A stretch of DNA of 64,000 nt from Strobilurus pachycystidiatus (GCA_019915135.1 JAHLMK010000003.1:2232001-2296000); one strand, 5' to 3'; positions 12,669 through 25,800 are shown, counted from the first letter of the stretch. The notes: generated by a model from the letters alone, not told the origin. Translations and numbers: made by a program.

Positions 12669-13083
12669 TCACGATCTAAACATATCCAGTGGGACTTTCT
12701 AGACTAAGACATACTAGACAACATGAGGATCCCTTAGACATAATTCATTATACAGGTCTACTAATACTATATCATCTACCACGGCGTACGACGTTCCTTA
12801 GCATTCATTTGGAAGTACTTCTTTTCGGTCGCGTCTGTGGCGTGCATTGTTTGGACTTGTGACGCACGAGGGGTCTTCCCCGCTTGACAGGTTATCGCTG
12901 CTGGCTTCGTACCACCACCTCTTTTCTTGTTCCCTTGGCCCGGTGAACGTGCAGCGACTGCCTGCATATACCCCGTCCGTTGATACCTCTTCGCTTTCCT
13001 GCCATTTTCCTGCCTTACTTTGTGACCTCTTCTCTCGTCTCGTGCTCAGATCGTTCTCATCGCGTCCACCAGCACTGTGTATA
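12669..13083. other. Intergenic region between ABC transporter and rec8
   Basis: About 415 bases with no gene I can support. It contains the transporter 3' end, then a pyrimidine-rich stretch upstream of rec8 (12920-13080) typical of fungal promoters and 5' leaders. Confidence 0.4.
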
Positions 13084-16000
13084 ATGTTTTTCTCTCCGGA
13101 ACTACTCGCCAGACGAGACAATGGCTTCGGTCTATTATGGTACGTCGCGGTGTCGTGCACGGTACTGTATTGCAAAGCTGATACCATCGTCATAGGCTGG
13201 CCGCGACGTTGGGCTCCAAATCCGCGTTCAAAAAGTTGCCTAGACGCTCCGTGATGACTGCAGACATTGCCCAATTGTGCGATCTTATTGCGGAGCCAGC
13301 TGAGCCTCTCGCATTGAGGTTATCCAGTAATCTCATGGTCGGGGTCGCGCGGTACGGTCACTGTCGCGCAGAAAACCTGCCATTAGACTGATCTGACTTT
13401 CATAGTGTCTATAAAGGTTGCTTCTGATAGCATCTAGCGCGTATATACGCTTACCTTCTTATCACCAGTCAAGCAAGAGATTCTGTACACCGACGTGACG
13501 AACTGCATCGCGTCGCTGAAGAAGGTCGTCCTCGAGATGCAGGCAGCTGCTCAAGGAGAGAACCAGCTTCAGATGCCTCAATCCACCATCCGGTTTGTGA
13601 CACCAGCCCTCGAGACCGTCTCGTAGCTCATTTCCTTTCAGAGCAGCCGCAGTGACCCTTGCTGTCGATCCCGCGGGTGCATATGATTTGGACGCGTTTG
13701 TGGCTGTAAGAGTTTGCACACAAGCACACCTAGGCTTTGTATTGAGATCCCTTACAGGACTGGGACGCGTTTCTCAACATTGAAGGCAAGTCTTAACGTC
13801 CGAATGTTCTATGACTTCAACTTCTGACCACACATCATTGCTCCAGATCAACCGGTTTTTGGAGGAGACGAAGCTGATATGGCGTACGATCCGGAAGAGG
13901 GACGCGCTAAGCGCCAGCGCCAAAGCAAGGCGAAGGAGCCAAATGCTGTCGTCGAAGACGTGCGTGCGGCAGAGTCCTGCACATTGAAAGAGAACTACGA
14001 GCACCTGTTGTCCAACTCTTTTGACTTATCGTTCGCAGCAGCCGCACCACCAGGTACCCAAGATCCCTCGTCTTCGCAGGCGGAAGGGTTCCTCGACGAT
14101 CCTTTCTTCTCAGACGGAATGGACTTGGGCGGCGATCTCGGCGACGAACTCGCGAGGGAACTGGGAGACGGATGGGGTCTCCCATCGTATGTCTGCAGTT
14201 CAACCAATCAACGTCTCTTACCTTCTCTGACAGGGTCGCTGCTGCTGAGCAACTTGCATTCAACGATAACCCAATAAACATGGATCTTGATTTCGACTTT
14301 GGGGATATCCAGCCACCTATGCCTGGTAGCAGCCTTCCCTCGAGCCCATCCGGCCATCGCAAGAGAAAGGTGTGAAAATCATGCACGATAGGTCCCATTG
14401 CTAAGTAGTCCATTAGACTCTTGACCAAAACAAGGAAAACGACACACCGTTTCCGTCAATGAACAATGCCTCACGAGAGGCTACACCGATACCACAAACC
14501 TTCACTCAAGAGTTGCTCTCTCAGGATAACATGTTGCCAATGCAACCATTCATGGATGTTACAAAGGAACAGAATCGCCCGGACACGAACCAGAAGAAGA
14601 AACCTGCGAAGAAGACGCGTCTTTTGTTGGACGCCCGCACAGAACTGACTGACGAAGAGCTCAAGGTAAACAGCTTCCTTGTATCAGGAAACTATCATTG
14701 ATATCGACGTAGGCTGCTCGTGCACAATATGTTCGCGGACAGAAGCTCTTGAGAGATGAAACCGACTTGAAGCGACAGGAGAAAGCCGGCGGGCGCTTGA
14801 TTGAAGAGATTATTTGGGGTGTCCCATCATGCAGTAAGTTGAAATCGTCTCATTTGTACGCGTTGCTTTCCCGAGTACTAACTTGCGAGCAGTCCAGGCT
14901 CCAATGCTTGTCGATTTTTGGCAAGAAAACTTCAAAGTACAAGTTGAGGCGAGGACAGGCGCGATGCACATCCACCTTGAAGGTACCAGGCAGACACAGG
15001 GCCGGTTGCCTATGCTGACCAACATCCAGACGATCAACCGCCTCCCAAAAGACGAAAGATACGAGACGTGAAGGATGCTCGTGAAGCCGAAAACGCAGAT
15101 GTTTTCAATGACTTCGCTGACAAGTACAACATGGATGGTGACATGGGCATGGGCATGGGCATGGACATGCAAGGTATTCATTCGTTGTCCATTTTGTCAT
15201 GATTGCTCGAAAACTGAGGCTGGAATCCAGATGACCCGTTCATGGATGCTCCTGCTGACTACGATATCGGGAGACAGCGTTCCTCAGAGGTCGGCGGCTC
15301 GCATGTTCATGTTTGATCTGTCTGACTGACATCTCACTCGAAGGAACCCGGCCAAGGTCGACATGTCTCTCGCCATTCCTCGCTGACCAGAGGCCAATTC
15401 GGCTTGGATATCGAGGACCCCGAATCCCAGACGCAGTCCCAGAAGAGCTCGCTGTTCCCTTGGGATAACGCTGGCTTCTTGAGCTCTTCAAGCGGAGTCG
15501 GCTTACCTGAGGGAGGAAGCGACCGGGTAAGCATCGACCGTGCGGATGTCCGTATGCGAGGTAGTTCTGTCAGTCGTACTAGGGAAGACTCCCTGGTCCC
15601 AAGTCACGCTGGAAGCGGTGTAGCTATGTCTCCTGGCTTTGACAGAGGCTCCCAAGGTGGACTTGCAGAAGACTTTCACTTCGAAGGTGTGTTCAACTTC
15701 CTTGCGTCCATGAATGCACGATTTTCATCATCTCCCGTACCCGACGCAGTCGGCGAAGACCCGGCCCAAATGGAATCACAGAAATCGGATCTGAACCTGG
15801 TGACACTTGAACGCAATTCGTTCAACTTCCTCGAGTAAGCTCGCGCCCAGCTCAGATCCATCGGATCACTGATTGTCGTTGACAGATATGCGAAAATGCA
15901 AATGCAGACGCTCTCGGACGTTTCCGATGGACTTTCTTTTGACACCATTGTACCCAAACTCACGAGTACCCGACACGTAGCAGCAGCTGCATTCTACCAT

Positions 16001-16134
16001 TGCTTAGGTATACAGAGCGATGCTGCGCCGAACTCCCCCACTGACATACATCTCCAGTCCTCGCCACAAAGGACCTTCTTCGCCTCGATCAGCCTGAGCC
16101 GTACGGACCTTTTACTCTTCTCCTCGCTGCCTGA
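13084..16134 (+). CDS. rec8: Meiotic cohesin kleisin Rec8
   Basis: Alpha-kleisin that closes the SMC1-SMC3 ring in meiosis. The N-terminal domain begins MFFSPELLARR and continues WLAATLGSK, PLALRLSSNLMVGVARVYK, which fits Rec8 rather than mitotic Rad21/Scc1 (Rec8 proteins carry WLAATLG where Rad21 has WLAAH). Then come DLSFAAAAPP, an acidic linker, a central conserved LLDARTELTDEELK...ARAQYVRGQ block followed by APMLVDFWQENFKV, and a C-terminal winged helix ending FYHCLVLATKDLLRLDQPEP with stop at 16132-16134. ATG 13084 gives the canonical kleisin N-terminus. At least a dozen short introns, including an 11-bp micro-exon (13406-13416), a GC-AG intron (13786-13846), and a Met/Gly hexamer repeat near 15150. 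Separase sites were not identified with confidence. Confidence 0.85.
13406..13416 (+). other. 11-bp micro-exon in rec8
   Basis: TGTCTATAAAG lies between acceptor ATAG (13402-13405) and a GTTGCT donor at 13417. It completes the motif GVARVYKVKQEILY; skipping it shifts the frame. Confidence 0.7.
13786..13846 (+). other. GC-AG intron in rec8
   Basis: The exon ends ATTGAAG and the intron starts GCAAGT, a near-perfect donor apart from C at position 2. It ends at CTCCAG. Splicing here reads NIEDQPVFGGDEADM; the nearest GT donor (13789) leads to a stop a few codons on. Confidence 0.7.
15141..15168 (+). repeat. Hexamer repeat in rec8 (GGGCAT)n
   Basis: About four to five imperfect units of ATGGGC encode a Met/Gly/Asp stretch (GDMGMGMGMDMQ) in the unstructured linker of Rec8. 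Likely length-variable between strains. Confidence 0.7.
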
Positions 16135-16457
16135 TTATTTCCCCACTCACAATGCTCTGATGATACTGCTCAACGCTCACTACTCGCTTTGATATGTTAA
16201 TCCTACGCTATCCTCGCTGTGTTTTACGCTACTGCTTTACTCATACGTAATTACTTGCCACTGTCATATGTCAATGCCCTCACTGATGGGGCAACTGAAA
16301 CGAAGCTGATCGAACCATTCGCCCTCATCATATTTTGCTTGATCCACAATTAGCTATCACGCTGTTTCGCCTAGTTTCATCGGCTTATAAGGGTCCGACT
16401 CGCGTCAGTCGCTGCTGCTCACCCTTGTCTACGCCCTACTCGACTTTGCAACACAGA

Positions 16458-17390
<933 letters not shown>

Positions 17391-17609
17391 AGTAGATCAT
17401 ATAGATGAGCTCTTCAACAGGGCAACTTGTCCTCGGAACCATCATTGTCAAGATGTGGATGAACTTCATATATAGGCTTCTCATTTCTTATAATATAGCA
17501 TAATGCAAAGCTAGAAGAAATGCAACTCAAAGCTAGATATCATAACGCCACTGTTGTACATAAGACTACTGTACATAGACAACCCGAATGACAAAAGATC
17601 AGATGGAAA

Positions 17610-19261
17610 TCAGGCGCTGGGGTTCATGCCGCCAAAGACATAAACCTCTTTTTGCGACCCGATATCAGAAGCGCCGCGAGAGGAACTCGTCCAGCCAGAT
17701 GATGCGCCCAATGGCAGGGTGCACTCTAGCCGGTAGGTCTTGATCTCCGAGATTGCTTGCAGCACCCGTATCAGAAAGTAGCTCGGTTCCACTGTGTTAT
17801 CTGGTAACACCGTAAGCCACCGCCCGCCGACCACTCAATAACACCACATACCTCGGGACGCTGATTCAAGCAACTTGCGAGGTTCTGCGGATAAGCGTCT
17901 CAACACATTTACGTAGATGCATGGAGCATGGGTGCACATACTTTTTTGGATCTCTTTGGATAACTCCAGGATGCGGATGTTGTTGTGGTATTCGTTCCGC
18001 TCGATGAACCCCGGGAACGCCTTTTGGAGGGATAAGACGACGTGTTGGTCGATTACGCGAGGATGCTCGACGAGGCTGAGACGATAACCATTCTTCGAGA
18101 AGAAGGCGAGGAAGAATCCAGTGCTGTTGTCTCGAGGCTGCTTACAGAACACCAGTCGTGGAGGCTGCGAGTCCGTTAGCGAGACGTGTAATGCCATCAC
18201 TGGGTAAACTTACTGGGAAACCAAGATTGATGACCGAAGACAAACCGTAGCCCTACTCGCACCGTTCAGTTCTTGCTTTCGCAGGATAGAATGAAGTCCG
18301 TACCCTTATAGCAAATATCCGGAATACGGAGACAATCATGCTCCATGCTCTGAAAGGATCTGTCAGTAAAATCAAAGTAAATCAAGCATGGATGACACTT
18401 ACTGTTCTTTGTGAGATCCTGACATGTTCCAGGGCGTACCATGGAACTTCATATGAAGGTGTGGTCCAGGCTGAGTGTCCTTCTTGAAGTTCTCATCCAC
18501 ACCTTCTGGCCAGATACCCGCCAAACAGGTGCGTATTTCTCTCTGCGCCATGTTTGTAGCATATTCGACCACGAATTCATTGTTTCCCTGGAAGTACACA
18601 AACATATGAGCTGATGAATTTTATCAGTTCTAACAAACAACCACGAATAATCTCACGAACCGGACTCGAACCTGTCCATCTCGGCAGCGACGTCCCAGAA
18701 CAAGGATGCCTTCGCGTCGGATTTGGTTCGCGTTCGCGTCACCGGCGAGGTGTTCTGAAACGCAGGCTGTTTCGCACCAAAGCTAGCGGTTCGCTTCCGC
18801 TCCGAAGCGTCTTTGCGGGACTGTGGTTGGAGGACCGGGGGCATAACGGTGGCTGATCGTTTCATCGCGCTCTTGATCGGAGGAGCATTTGCCGCCGGAA
18901 TCGAGGATGACTTGTGGTGGGATTTCCTACTCGTGTGATGGCTCTTTCCCAGATCAGCACCCTCCGGCATGGGCGGGATGAAGGGGGCGGGAGATACGTC
19001 GGGGATGTTAGCTGGCGGGGCGGTGTACGGCGTGCTGCCGGTGTTGTTTAGTTGGGGATAGCCACCGCCGGTGTTGGGAAAAGGCACTTGGTTGGAGTAG
19101 GGCGTTCCTTGGGGAAGATAAGCGCCGTTGTTCGCATATCGAGGAGTGTTGGAGGAGTGGGGATAAGGATTGTAACTATTATTCTGGGCGTAGGAGAAGT
19201 ACGGGTTGGTCTGGTGTGAAGACTGTCCATAGGTAAATGGGGCATATCCAGGGAATGACAT
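17610..19261 (-). CDS. Uncharacterised protein with disordered Pro/Tyr-rich N-terminus and folded C-terminal half
   Basis: ATG at 19261 (MSFPGYAPFTYGQ). The first ~200 residues are low-complexity (Asn/Tyr/Pro-rich, then PAPFIPPMPEGADLG and a basic KSAMKRSATV stretch). After an intron the folded part begins AHMFVYFQGNNEFVV, passes LAGIWPEGVDENF, MEHDCLRIPDICYKGYGLSSVINLGFP and LVEHPRVIDQHVVLSLQKAFPGF, and ends YVFGGMNPSA. Six introns splice in frame, including HKEQ-SFQSM and the joint between SASRG and TEPSYFLIRVL. I do not recognise a named domain. It looks like a protein conserved among basidiomycetes because the C-terminal half is continuous over many exons. No transmembrane segment or signal peptide is visible. 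Confidence 0.65.
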
Positions 19262-21135
19262 TCTTGCCGACAACCAGTTTTCGTGCTGTTAAGACAAGAG
19301 TAAGTAGAAGACTGGGCATGAGGCTTATTTCCGTTAAGCCCAAGCTGACTCAGGGAAACGGACCAATGAGAAAAAGACAACACTGGGATTGTTAATGCTA
19401 GCGCGCGACGTCCCGGCAGAACACCGTTAGAGACGCGATGGAAGAAGAGAGGACAGAGTCACCGTCATGGTAAGAGTGCCGTTTGATTGCGATGGCGTTG
19501 TATACCCCGGCTTTTGACAGAGTCCGCACAGGTAGTGCTAACAGTCTAGGTACCGAATCGGCCACAGGGACATTGGACACGTACGACAGAAGCTGTGTAT
19601 TCAGGGGGTATCGGTGCCTGAGAATGCCTGAGACCCACCGTTATAGAGGTGGTACCACCTTGCGTAAGCACGGCAGCAGCAGCCGGTTCCCACACCACCC
19701 ACCTTGCCGACGTATGCCGTGCATAGCTCATCCTCGACCTCGTCGTTCTTCACTCTCTATCAGACCAAGTGTTTTTATGCATATGTATTGGGGCTATCAG
19801 TTGTGCATGAGAATTCTAATTTCTTGATCCTGTTTGCACCGTAGATGGTCACCATCCCGTTATATCTCCTCTACACTGGGACAGAATTGCTACCGGGAGC
19901 GCATTGACGCATATATCTATGTTTAAAATGATGCTTTAGGTTACTATGTAAAGTTATCGATAATGTGTGGCTGCAAAAACCAGGCAGCACAAGGTGCCCA
20001 CAGCGCCGTGGTCCGTGTTCTGCTTCTTCCTGGGTCAGTCATTGTCAATTTGTCAACGCGAGTAGATAATACAACAGTCAGTCTGACTTTGGTACCTCTC
20101 TGCTTTCCGGTTAACTACCCGTCGACTTGAGATCGATGGATGAAGTCGAGTGTCGACAACCTCGCCTCCGGCAGCTCGGCGGAATGAGTGAGCGGCCGAA
20201 TCGGCAGAGCCATCAAGGGTCTTTTACTTCAGCCGTGGTGGGAGCCAGCAATTTTCAGGCACGAAACCCCCCTGTGTGTATTAGACTTACGCGACCATAC
20301 TGTACAACCATCGTTAGACATCTTCGCCAATTGTTTCCAATACTCCTTGGTACAATTGCTCGTACTCATTCTCTGTCCACGTACGTTCTTCAATGTCAAT
20401 ACCATGAATCTCAACACCCACCTTACCGGCCTTCTCGTCGACGAGCAGCTCCGAGTCCTTGATTCGCGCAATCAGCCGCGCGTCCCCCGTGCTGTTCCTC
20501 TTCAAGCTTCAACGACGGAAGGGCAGAGTTGGCAACACTCGGCTCAGTGCGAGCGCCAAATTCCTCTAGAGATGAGGATGCCACAGTCTTCAGTCGACAC
20601 AGGCACTGGCTGATGCACCGCCCTGCTGAATGTCACCATGATCTGTATAATTGTTGTAATAGCAGTACGATTGAAGTGTGTAATAATCCAGGCTCATGAT
20701 AATAGGAAGGACATAGGGATTACTACTTGTCAATGCGCCACACATTGTAATTTCTGAACCTAAATTAGTCTGACCTGTACTCAATAACGACTGGGCTACT
20801 CTGACTGCTAGCAACAGCAGCACTACGGAGGACAGGGAGCAAAGAATCAGCGCAGGTAATGCTGGCATCGGCCCAGCCTCCATCAACCAAGAACGGCAGT
20901 TCCAACCGTCGACACCCTCAGTTGGGGTCAATACTAGGTTGCCATTGTGCTTAACAGCAGTGCCTTTCACCGCCTGTAGTTATTGAGCAAAATGAATGCC
21001 TCGGAAAACAGAGGCTAACCTTTTTCAAGCGTGAAAATTGTTTCTTCTCGAGACTGCCAATATACATACGCCTCCGAGACACCTCGGTATGGAGCGCAGT
21101 CAGCGCGACGTGAAAGCCTTCCTCTACACCCACAT
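19262..21135. other. Gene-poor region
   Basis: About 1.9 kb with short unlinked ORFs only. The first ~130 bases are the leader of the minus-strand gene ending at 17610. A minus-strand stretch at 20314-20490 (GKVGVEIHGIDIEERTW) reads like a coding fragment but has no recognisable partners and no ATG, so it may be a gene relic. I see no terminal repeats or reverse-transcriptase motifs. Confidence 0.4.
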
Positions 21136-21999
21136 TTAATAAGCACCCTCCATGCGGTCGCTTATCATGCGGTCTATATGCCATTCGTCGAAATATTCGC
21201 CGCCGACAAACCCACTGACTGCCCATTCCCATTCGTCCATCCGTACGCCTGGACAGAAAAGAGCCTTTATGACCTCCCAGTGCTCAGGAAACCACCCTGC
21301 ATCCTCCCAGTCAATTATTGCAGAAATGCGGTCTCCGTTGACAATAATGTTCCTGGGGGTTAGATCTCCGTGCGTGAACACGACGAGGTGGTCATCTCGC
21401 ATTAGACCCCGAATCTTTAGAAGTTCATCGGGCATCCCTATGAAGGCCTCGGCTTCTTTAAGGAGGGAGTCGTTGAATAGGCGTTCGGATGCATGCGGAC
21501 CACATGGCCGGGTAGAGGCGATGCGAGAATCATGGAAGGGTTCGTTATAGAGTGAGCATATAGCGCCTGGAGGGACGCATGGGGGAGGGCTGAGGGCTCG
21601 GAGTTCGCTGATGAAGGAGCGAAGCTGATCGATGATGGATGTTCGTTGCTCTTTCGAGAGCTTGGACCAGGTACGATAGAGGGTGACCCCGTCAGCACGG
21701 GTCATGAGCGTGAACTGGCGGCCATTTCCTCTTGCCGAAACAAGGACACGAGGAACAGGAATGCTGGTGTGAGCGCGAACAAAGCGGAGAGTGTCAGCCT
21801 CCGCGCCGTAGCGGTCGTACTTAATTTTGAGGAGATAGCCACCAGGAAAAGGGACAATCGTATGAGCTCGGCGGTCGATGAATCGTCGATAGAGCTTTAC
21901 GTAGATGGAGAACGCAAAAACCACAGGAGTGTTCCCTGCAAAAAAGCGTGAGGTTTGCTTCTTGACACAGCGAAACAACGCACACCACTGGATTGCCAT
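21136..21999 (-). CDS. Aminoglycoside-phosphotransferase-like (APH/choline kinase fold) enzyme
   Basis: Single uninterrupted exon with the APH-type kinase core: ATP-binding Lys region (GGYLLKIKYDRYGAEADTLR, then IPVPRVLVSARG), catalytic loop HGDLTPRNIIV (His-Gly-Asp with Asn five on), and metal-binding IIDWEDAGWFPEHWE. The chosen start MAIQW at 21999 leaves 164 bp to the divergent MPC1 start. An in-frame ATG at 22140 exists but would leave only 23 bp. Fungal members are numerous and mostly uncharacterised; they phosphorylate small hydroxylated substrates, not necessarily antibiotics. Lack of introns is unusual in this window. Catalytic residues are intact. Confidence 0.85.
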   Translation of the reverse strand: MAIQWCALFRCVKKQTSRFFAGNTPVVFAFSIYVKLYRRFIDRRAHTIVPFPGGYLLKIKYDRYGAEADTLRFVRAHTSIPVPRVLVSARGNGRQFTLMTRADGVTLYRTWSKLSKEQRTSIIDQLRSFISELRALSPPPCVPPGAICSLYNEPFHDSRIASTRPCGPHASERLFNDSLLKEAEAFIGMPDELLKIRGLMRDDHLVVFTHGDLTPRNIIVNGDRISAIIDWEDAGWFPEHWEVIKALFCPGVRMDEWEWAVSGFVGGEYFDEWHIDRMISDRMEGAY

Positions 22000-22163
22000 G
22001 GTGGCAGACGGCAAGCTTGTGGACTCATGGTCGTGGCGGCCATCAGTACGAACAACTTGCCGAACAATCTCAGTGGAAGTCCGTAGCCCTAACCCTACGC
22101 ATCCAGCACCGGAAATAGTAACTCCCAATTTCCCCCCCATCCATCACCTCAACTTGCACAGTC

Positions 22164-22753
22164 ATGGCCACCTTTGTTAACTGGCTCAAGTCGCCTGCTG
22201 CTCGGGACTACTTCTTCAGTCTGTGGCCATGCCTTTTGCTTTGCTCTCCCACTGACATTCCCCCTAGGCACACATTTCTGGGGACCCGTTCGTTTACCCC
22301 ATCGCTTTATCGTTTATCTCAGCTCAACGCATCGTTTGCCAGGTCGCGAACTGGGGACTGCCTCTTGCAGCCCTCTCGGACTTGGCCAAGGATGAAGAGT
22401 ATATATCCGGCACGATGACGACGACGTTGATGGCCTACTCGTGCGTGCTTTGAATTCTGCTCTCCGTCACTCGGCTCATTTCGCGTCCCCAGCATGGTCT
22501 TCATGCGTTTCGGTATGCTTCACACAATCCCTACTACTGCTCTGACTCACCCGGTCATCTAGCCTGGGTCGTTCAACCACGAAACTACCTTCTCTTCGCT
22601 TGCCACACGACCAACGCCCTCGCACAGGGCGTGCAAGACGCTCGGTTCTTCAACTATTGGTACAACGGCGGACGGGAGAAAAAGCTCGGCCTCACAGGGG
22701 AGAAGGGCCCCGTTACACAGGCCGTCGAGGCTGTCAAGGATGCTAAAAAATAA
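22164..22753 (+). CDS. mpc1: Mitochondrial pyruvate carrier subunit MPC1
   Basis: Subunit of the inner-membrane MPC1-MPC2 heterodimer that imports pyruvate into the matrix. Spliced from ATG 22164 ([19 protein letters not shown]) through [38 protein letters not shown] and [19 protein letters not shown] to the stop at 22751-22753, about 127 residues. FWGPVANWGLP and the MRFAWxVQPRNxLLFACH block are family signatures. Two short exons (21 and about 20 bases) lie among its introns. The C-terminal hydrophilic tail is somewhat long. Convergent with DNA ligase I. Confidence 0.92.
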
Positions 22754-22839
22754 TTTAGATTTCCCTACTGCGCCATATATATCTGTTCAGAACCAACACA
22801 TAAACATCCACAAGCCCTCACCGGCCCCTCGCTCACTAA

Positions 22840-25800
22840 CTACCAGAAACCATCGTCGTCTCCGCCCTTCTTCTTCCCGCTACTTTGTGCCAGCGCCTGC
22901 TTTTGGTACATTTCGGCAACCTAACATCATCAGTATTACGACATATAGAGTGAAAGAATTCAACCCACCTGCTCGGAACCTGTCGCGTCGTCCGCGTCTT
23001 TGTCGTCTCGTATGCGAATAAACCGAGGGAAACGCAAAGATATTCCACGCTCGTCGACCTGAATAACTGTCAGTACACGCACATTTCCAGGAACGCGAGT
23101 CATACCAGTCCTTGACCGGCGGTATAGATTGGACTTAGACTCAGGTCCGCCGTCAGCACCTCCCATACAACTTGGGGCTCGAACCACACGTCCGGTTTGG
23201 CGCCTCCGACTTTCACATTACCTCGTACCTTCGTGAGCTCCAACGGCTGAAGCATCTCGTGGAACTTGGTAAGCATCTCTTCGCTAAACCCGGTGCCAAT
23301 CTTGCAGATGGTTTGGAACTCCTCCGAGTCGCTGTCGTAGCAAGCAAGTAGAAAGGCGCCGTACACGGCCGTCCTCTTGCCTTTGCCATAGTATCCACCG
23401 ACCACAACAAGGTCCAACGAGTCGCCCACACCTGCCAAGTAGTCCTTCTTGAGCTGAGAGAGCATCAGTGACATAGCACTGAATTTGAATGACAACACTG
23501 ACTTTGAGCCAATTCACGCTTCGCCTACTAGGCTCGTAAAAGCTGGCGTCGCTCTCCAACATCTTGACCATGAGCCCTTCGCATCCGTCCTTGACACTCT
23601 CCTCCAGAAACGACTGAATCTCATCCGTAGTCTCACCATCAGAGGATTTTGCGAAATCGAACTCGCCATGCACAGGCGTGAAGTGATCCCGCAACAGAGC
23701 ACGTCGCTCATGTAGCGATTTATGCAAAAGCGGCTGCAAGAAGGACATGTTAGTGCCCACAAGACGTAAAAGTAGATTGCAAGCATACCTCGCCGTTCAA
23801 GTACAACAGGTCGAACGCGTACAAGCAAACGCGTACGGTGATGTCCTCCACCTTGACATCTTTCCGCTTTCTCCTACTCAGCTCTTGGAAAGGCAGGATT
23901 TTGCCAGTAGTGTGGTCGAAGGCCACCGCTTCAGTGTCAAGCACGAATGACTTAGTCGTGTCCTTGATGCACTACAAAAGGCATTGAGCACTTGCTCCTG
24001 ATGGGCCACCGAGACTCACTTTGGGAAGCTGCTCTACGAGGTCAGGGTATTTCTTACTCATGTCCTCAGAGTTTCGACTGAACACTGCGACAGTGCCATC
24101 TGGCAACTTGTGGACCTGATTTGCCTCAGTTAATACTGTGGCACTCATACGACGCGAAAATTCCCCACCTGAGCACGCTCCCCATCATACTTGTACTCGC
24201 AAGTGAACCTCTTGTTCTCAAATCGATCCAGGACTTCACCGATAGCTTTGGTCGGTTTGGCGAGCATAGGCTTCAACGGTACACCAGGTGTCAGCTTGCA
24301 GTGTTCTCGCAAACCGTCGAGACCATGTTCCAAGAGGGCAGGAATGACTTGGTCGTAAGAGGGCAGTTCACTGGAGTAGTTCAGCTCGAGCATCATATTC
24401 TGTAAGGAGAAGTATGACAGACCTGTAAACGCCCTTGATGATCTCGGCACCTTCTTCCAAACGCGCTGAAAGTTTCTCGTTGCTCCACTTCTTGCCCGAG
24501 CGCTCCTTCTCGGCCAGGACGGAAGCGTGGGCGAGAGACACGAGGACAGATCGCTCTGCGTTCCCGATTCGAAGTTTACCCTCCAAACTCCGAACAATGT
24601 ATTTTGCCTCGAAGTCTTGACACGCCGCAAGGAGCTTTGTGATGATTGACACCTTCTTGGTTTGCGACTATATTCAAGTTTTAGTACTATAGTCTCCCAG
24701 CTGTTGAGGAACATACAGAGTTACCGGAGGTCAGAGCAATTTCCTTGAGACTGGAAAATACGTAGGGAACAGTCAACGCTTTGGGTTTTGCGAGAGTTTT
24801 CTGCTTGTTCTTGGAGTTCTTGGTGGATGAACAGTATTAGTCGAAAGAATACGCCTATAGTGAAACATATCCACCATGGCTACAAGTCCAAGGTCTCCCT
24901 CTTTCTTCAGCTCGGCCTTGATGGTTGGAAGGCTTCGCCCTGTCGATTCGCCGATGGCTTTGATCAATATACTCTCGCCAATACCGAGCTCAATCCCGAT
25001 GTAGTCAGGGCTCAGTCGGTTAATGCAAAGATAGATGGCCTGCATGAGGGACTGCGAATTGCCGTTACTCCGTTGTATCACAAGGAGCAGGAAAGATGTG
25101 AGCAACGCCGTTTTCTCCAGTCGTTTGGTCGTCGCTTCGATCATTGAGAATACTTTGCTCAAGGCGGCGTAGGGTACGCTGGTGGAAGCATGAGGGTCCA
25201 AGCCAAAGCGAAGATGGGTAAATGCTCACGGATCCCCGTTCTTCCATCCGCCCTTGACGTCGACATCCTTCACTTTAGAAAGAGCAGCCAATGCGCTATG
25301 CAAGCGATGAGACAAGAGCGTAAACCATAAGTGAATGTTACCTTTTCGACGCGGCGTTACCCCCGGGTGTAGGGCCTGTTTCTTCATCTTCGATTTCAGC
25401 CCCATCAATTTCGTCTTCGCCTTCGTCTTCGCTTGGGGCGGGGGAGCTTGCTGCTGGAACAGATTCTGCTTTGGCTTTAGATGTCGCCTTGGTAGATTTC
25501 TTCGGGGATGACTTGACAGATTTTTGAGAAGATGGCTCAGACGGTGGTGGTGCTGATTAAATCTTGAGACCGCTATGTAGAATGAGTAGAAGTAACACGT
25601 ACATGACTTGGAACTTTCAGGCGCGTCCATCTCCTCGTCATCCGACTCTACCACTCTCCGCCTCTTCGTGGTCCGTATCTCATCTATGAAGCTTGAGAGA
25701 CGAGCATCACACGTGCCAGTTAGCGTACCCTGCGCGACATTGGTCTCCTTGCGTTTCGAGCTCTCCGCTTGAGCACAGAGGTTAGCACAATTCAAGAATA

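Noticed and set aside
18650..18675. Minus-strand GGTTCGAGTCC, a match to the tRNA B-box.
   Set aside because: It lies on the exon-intron junction encoding MDRFES of a spliced gene, and no A-box or cloverleaf pairing is present upstream.
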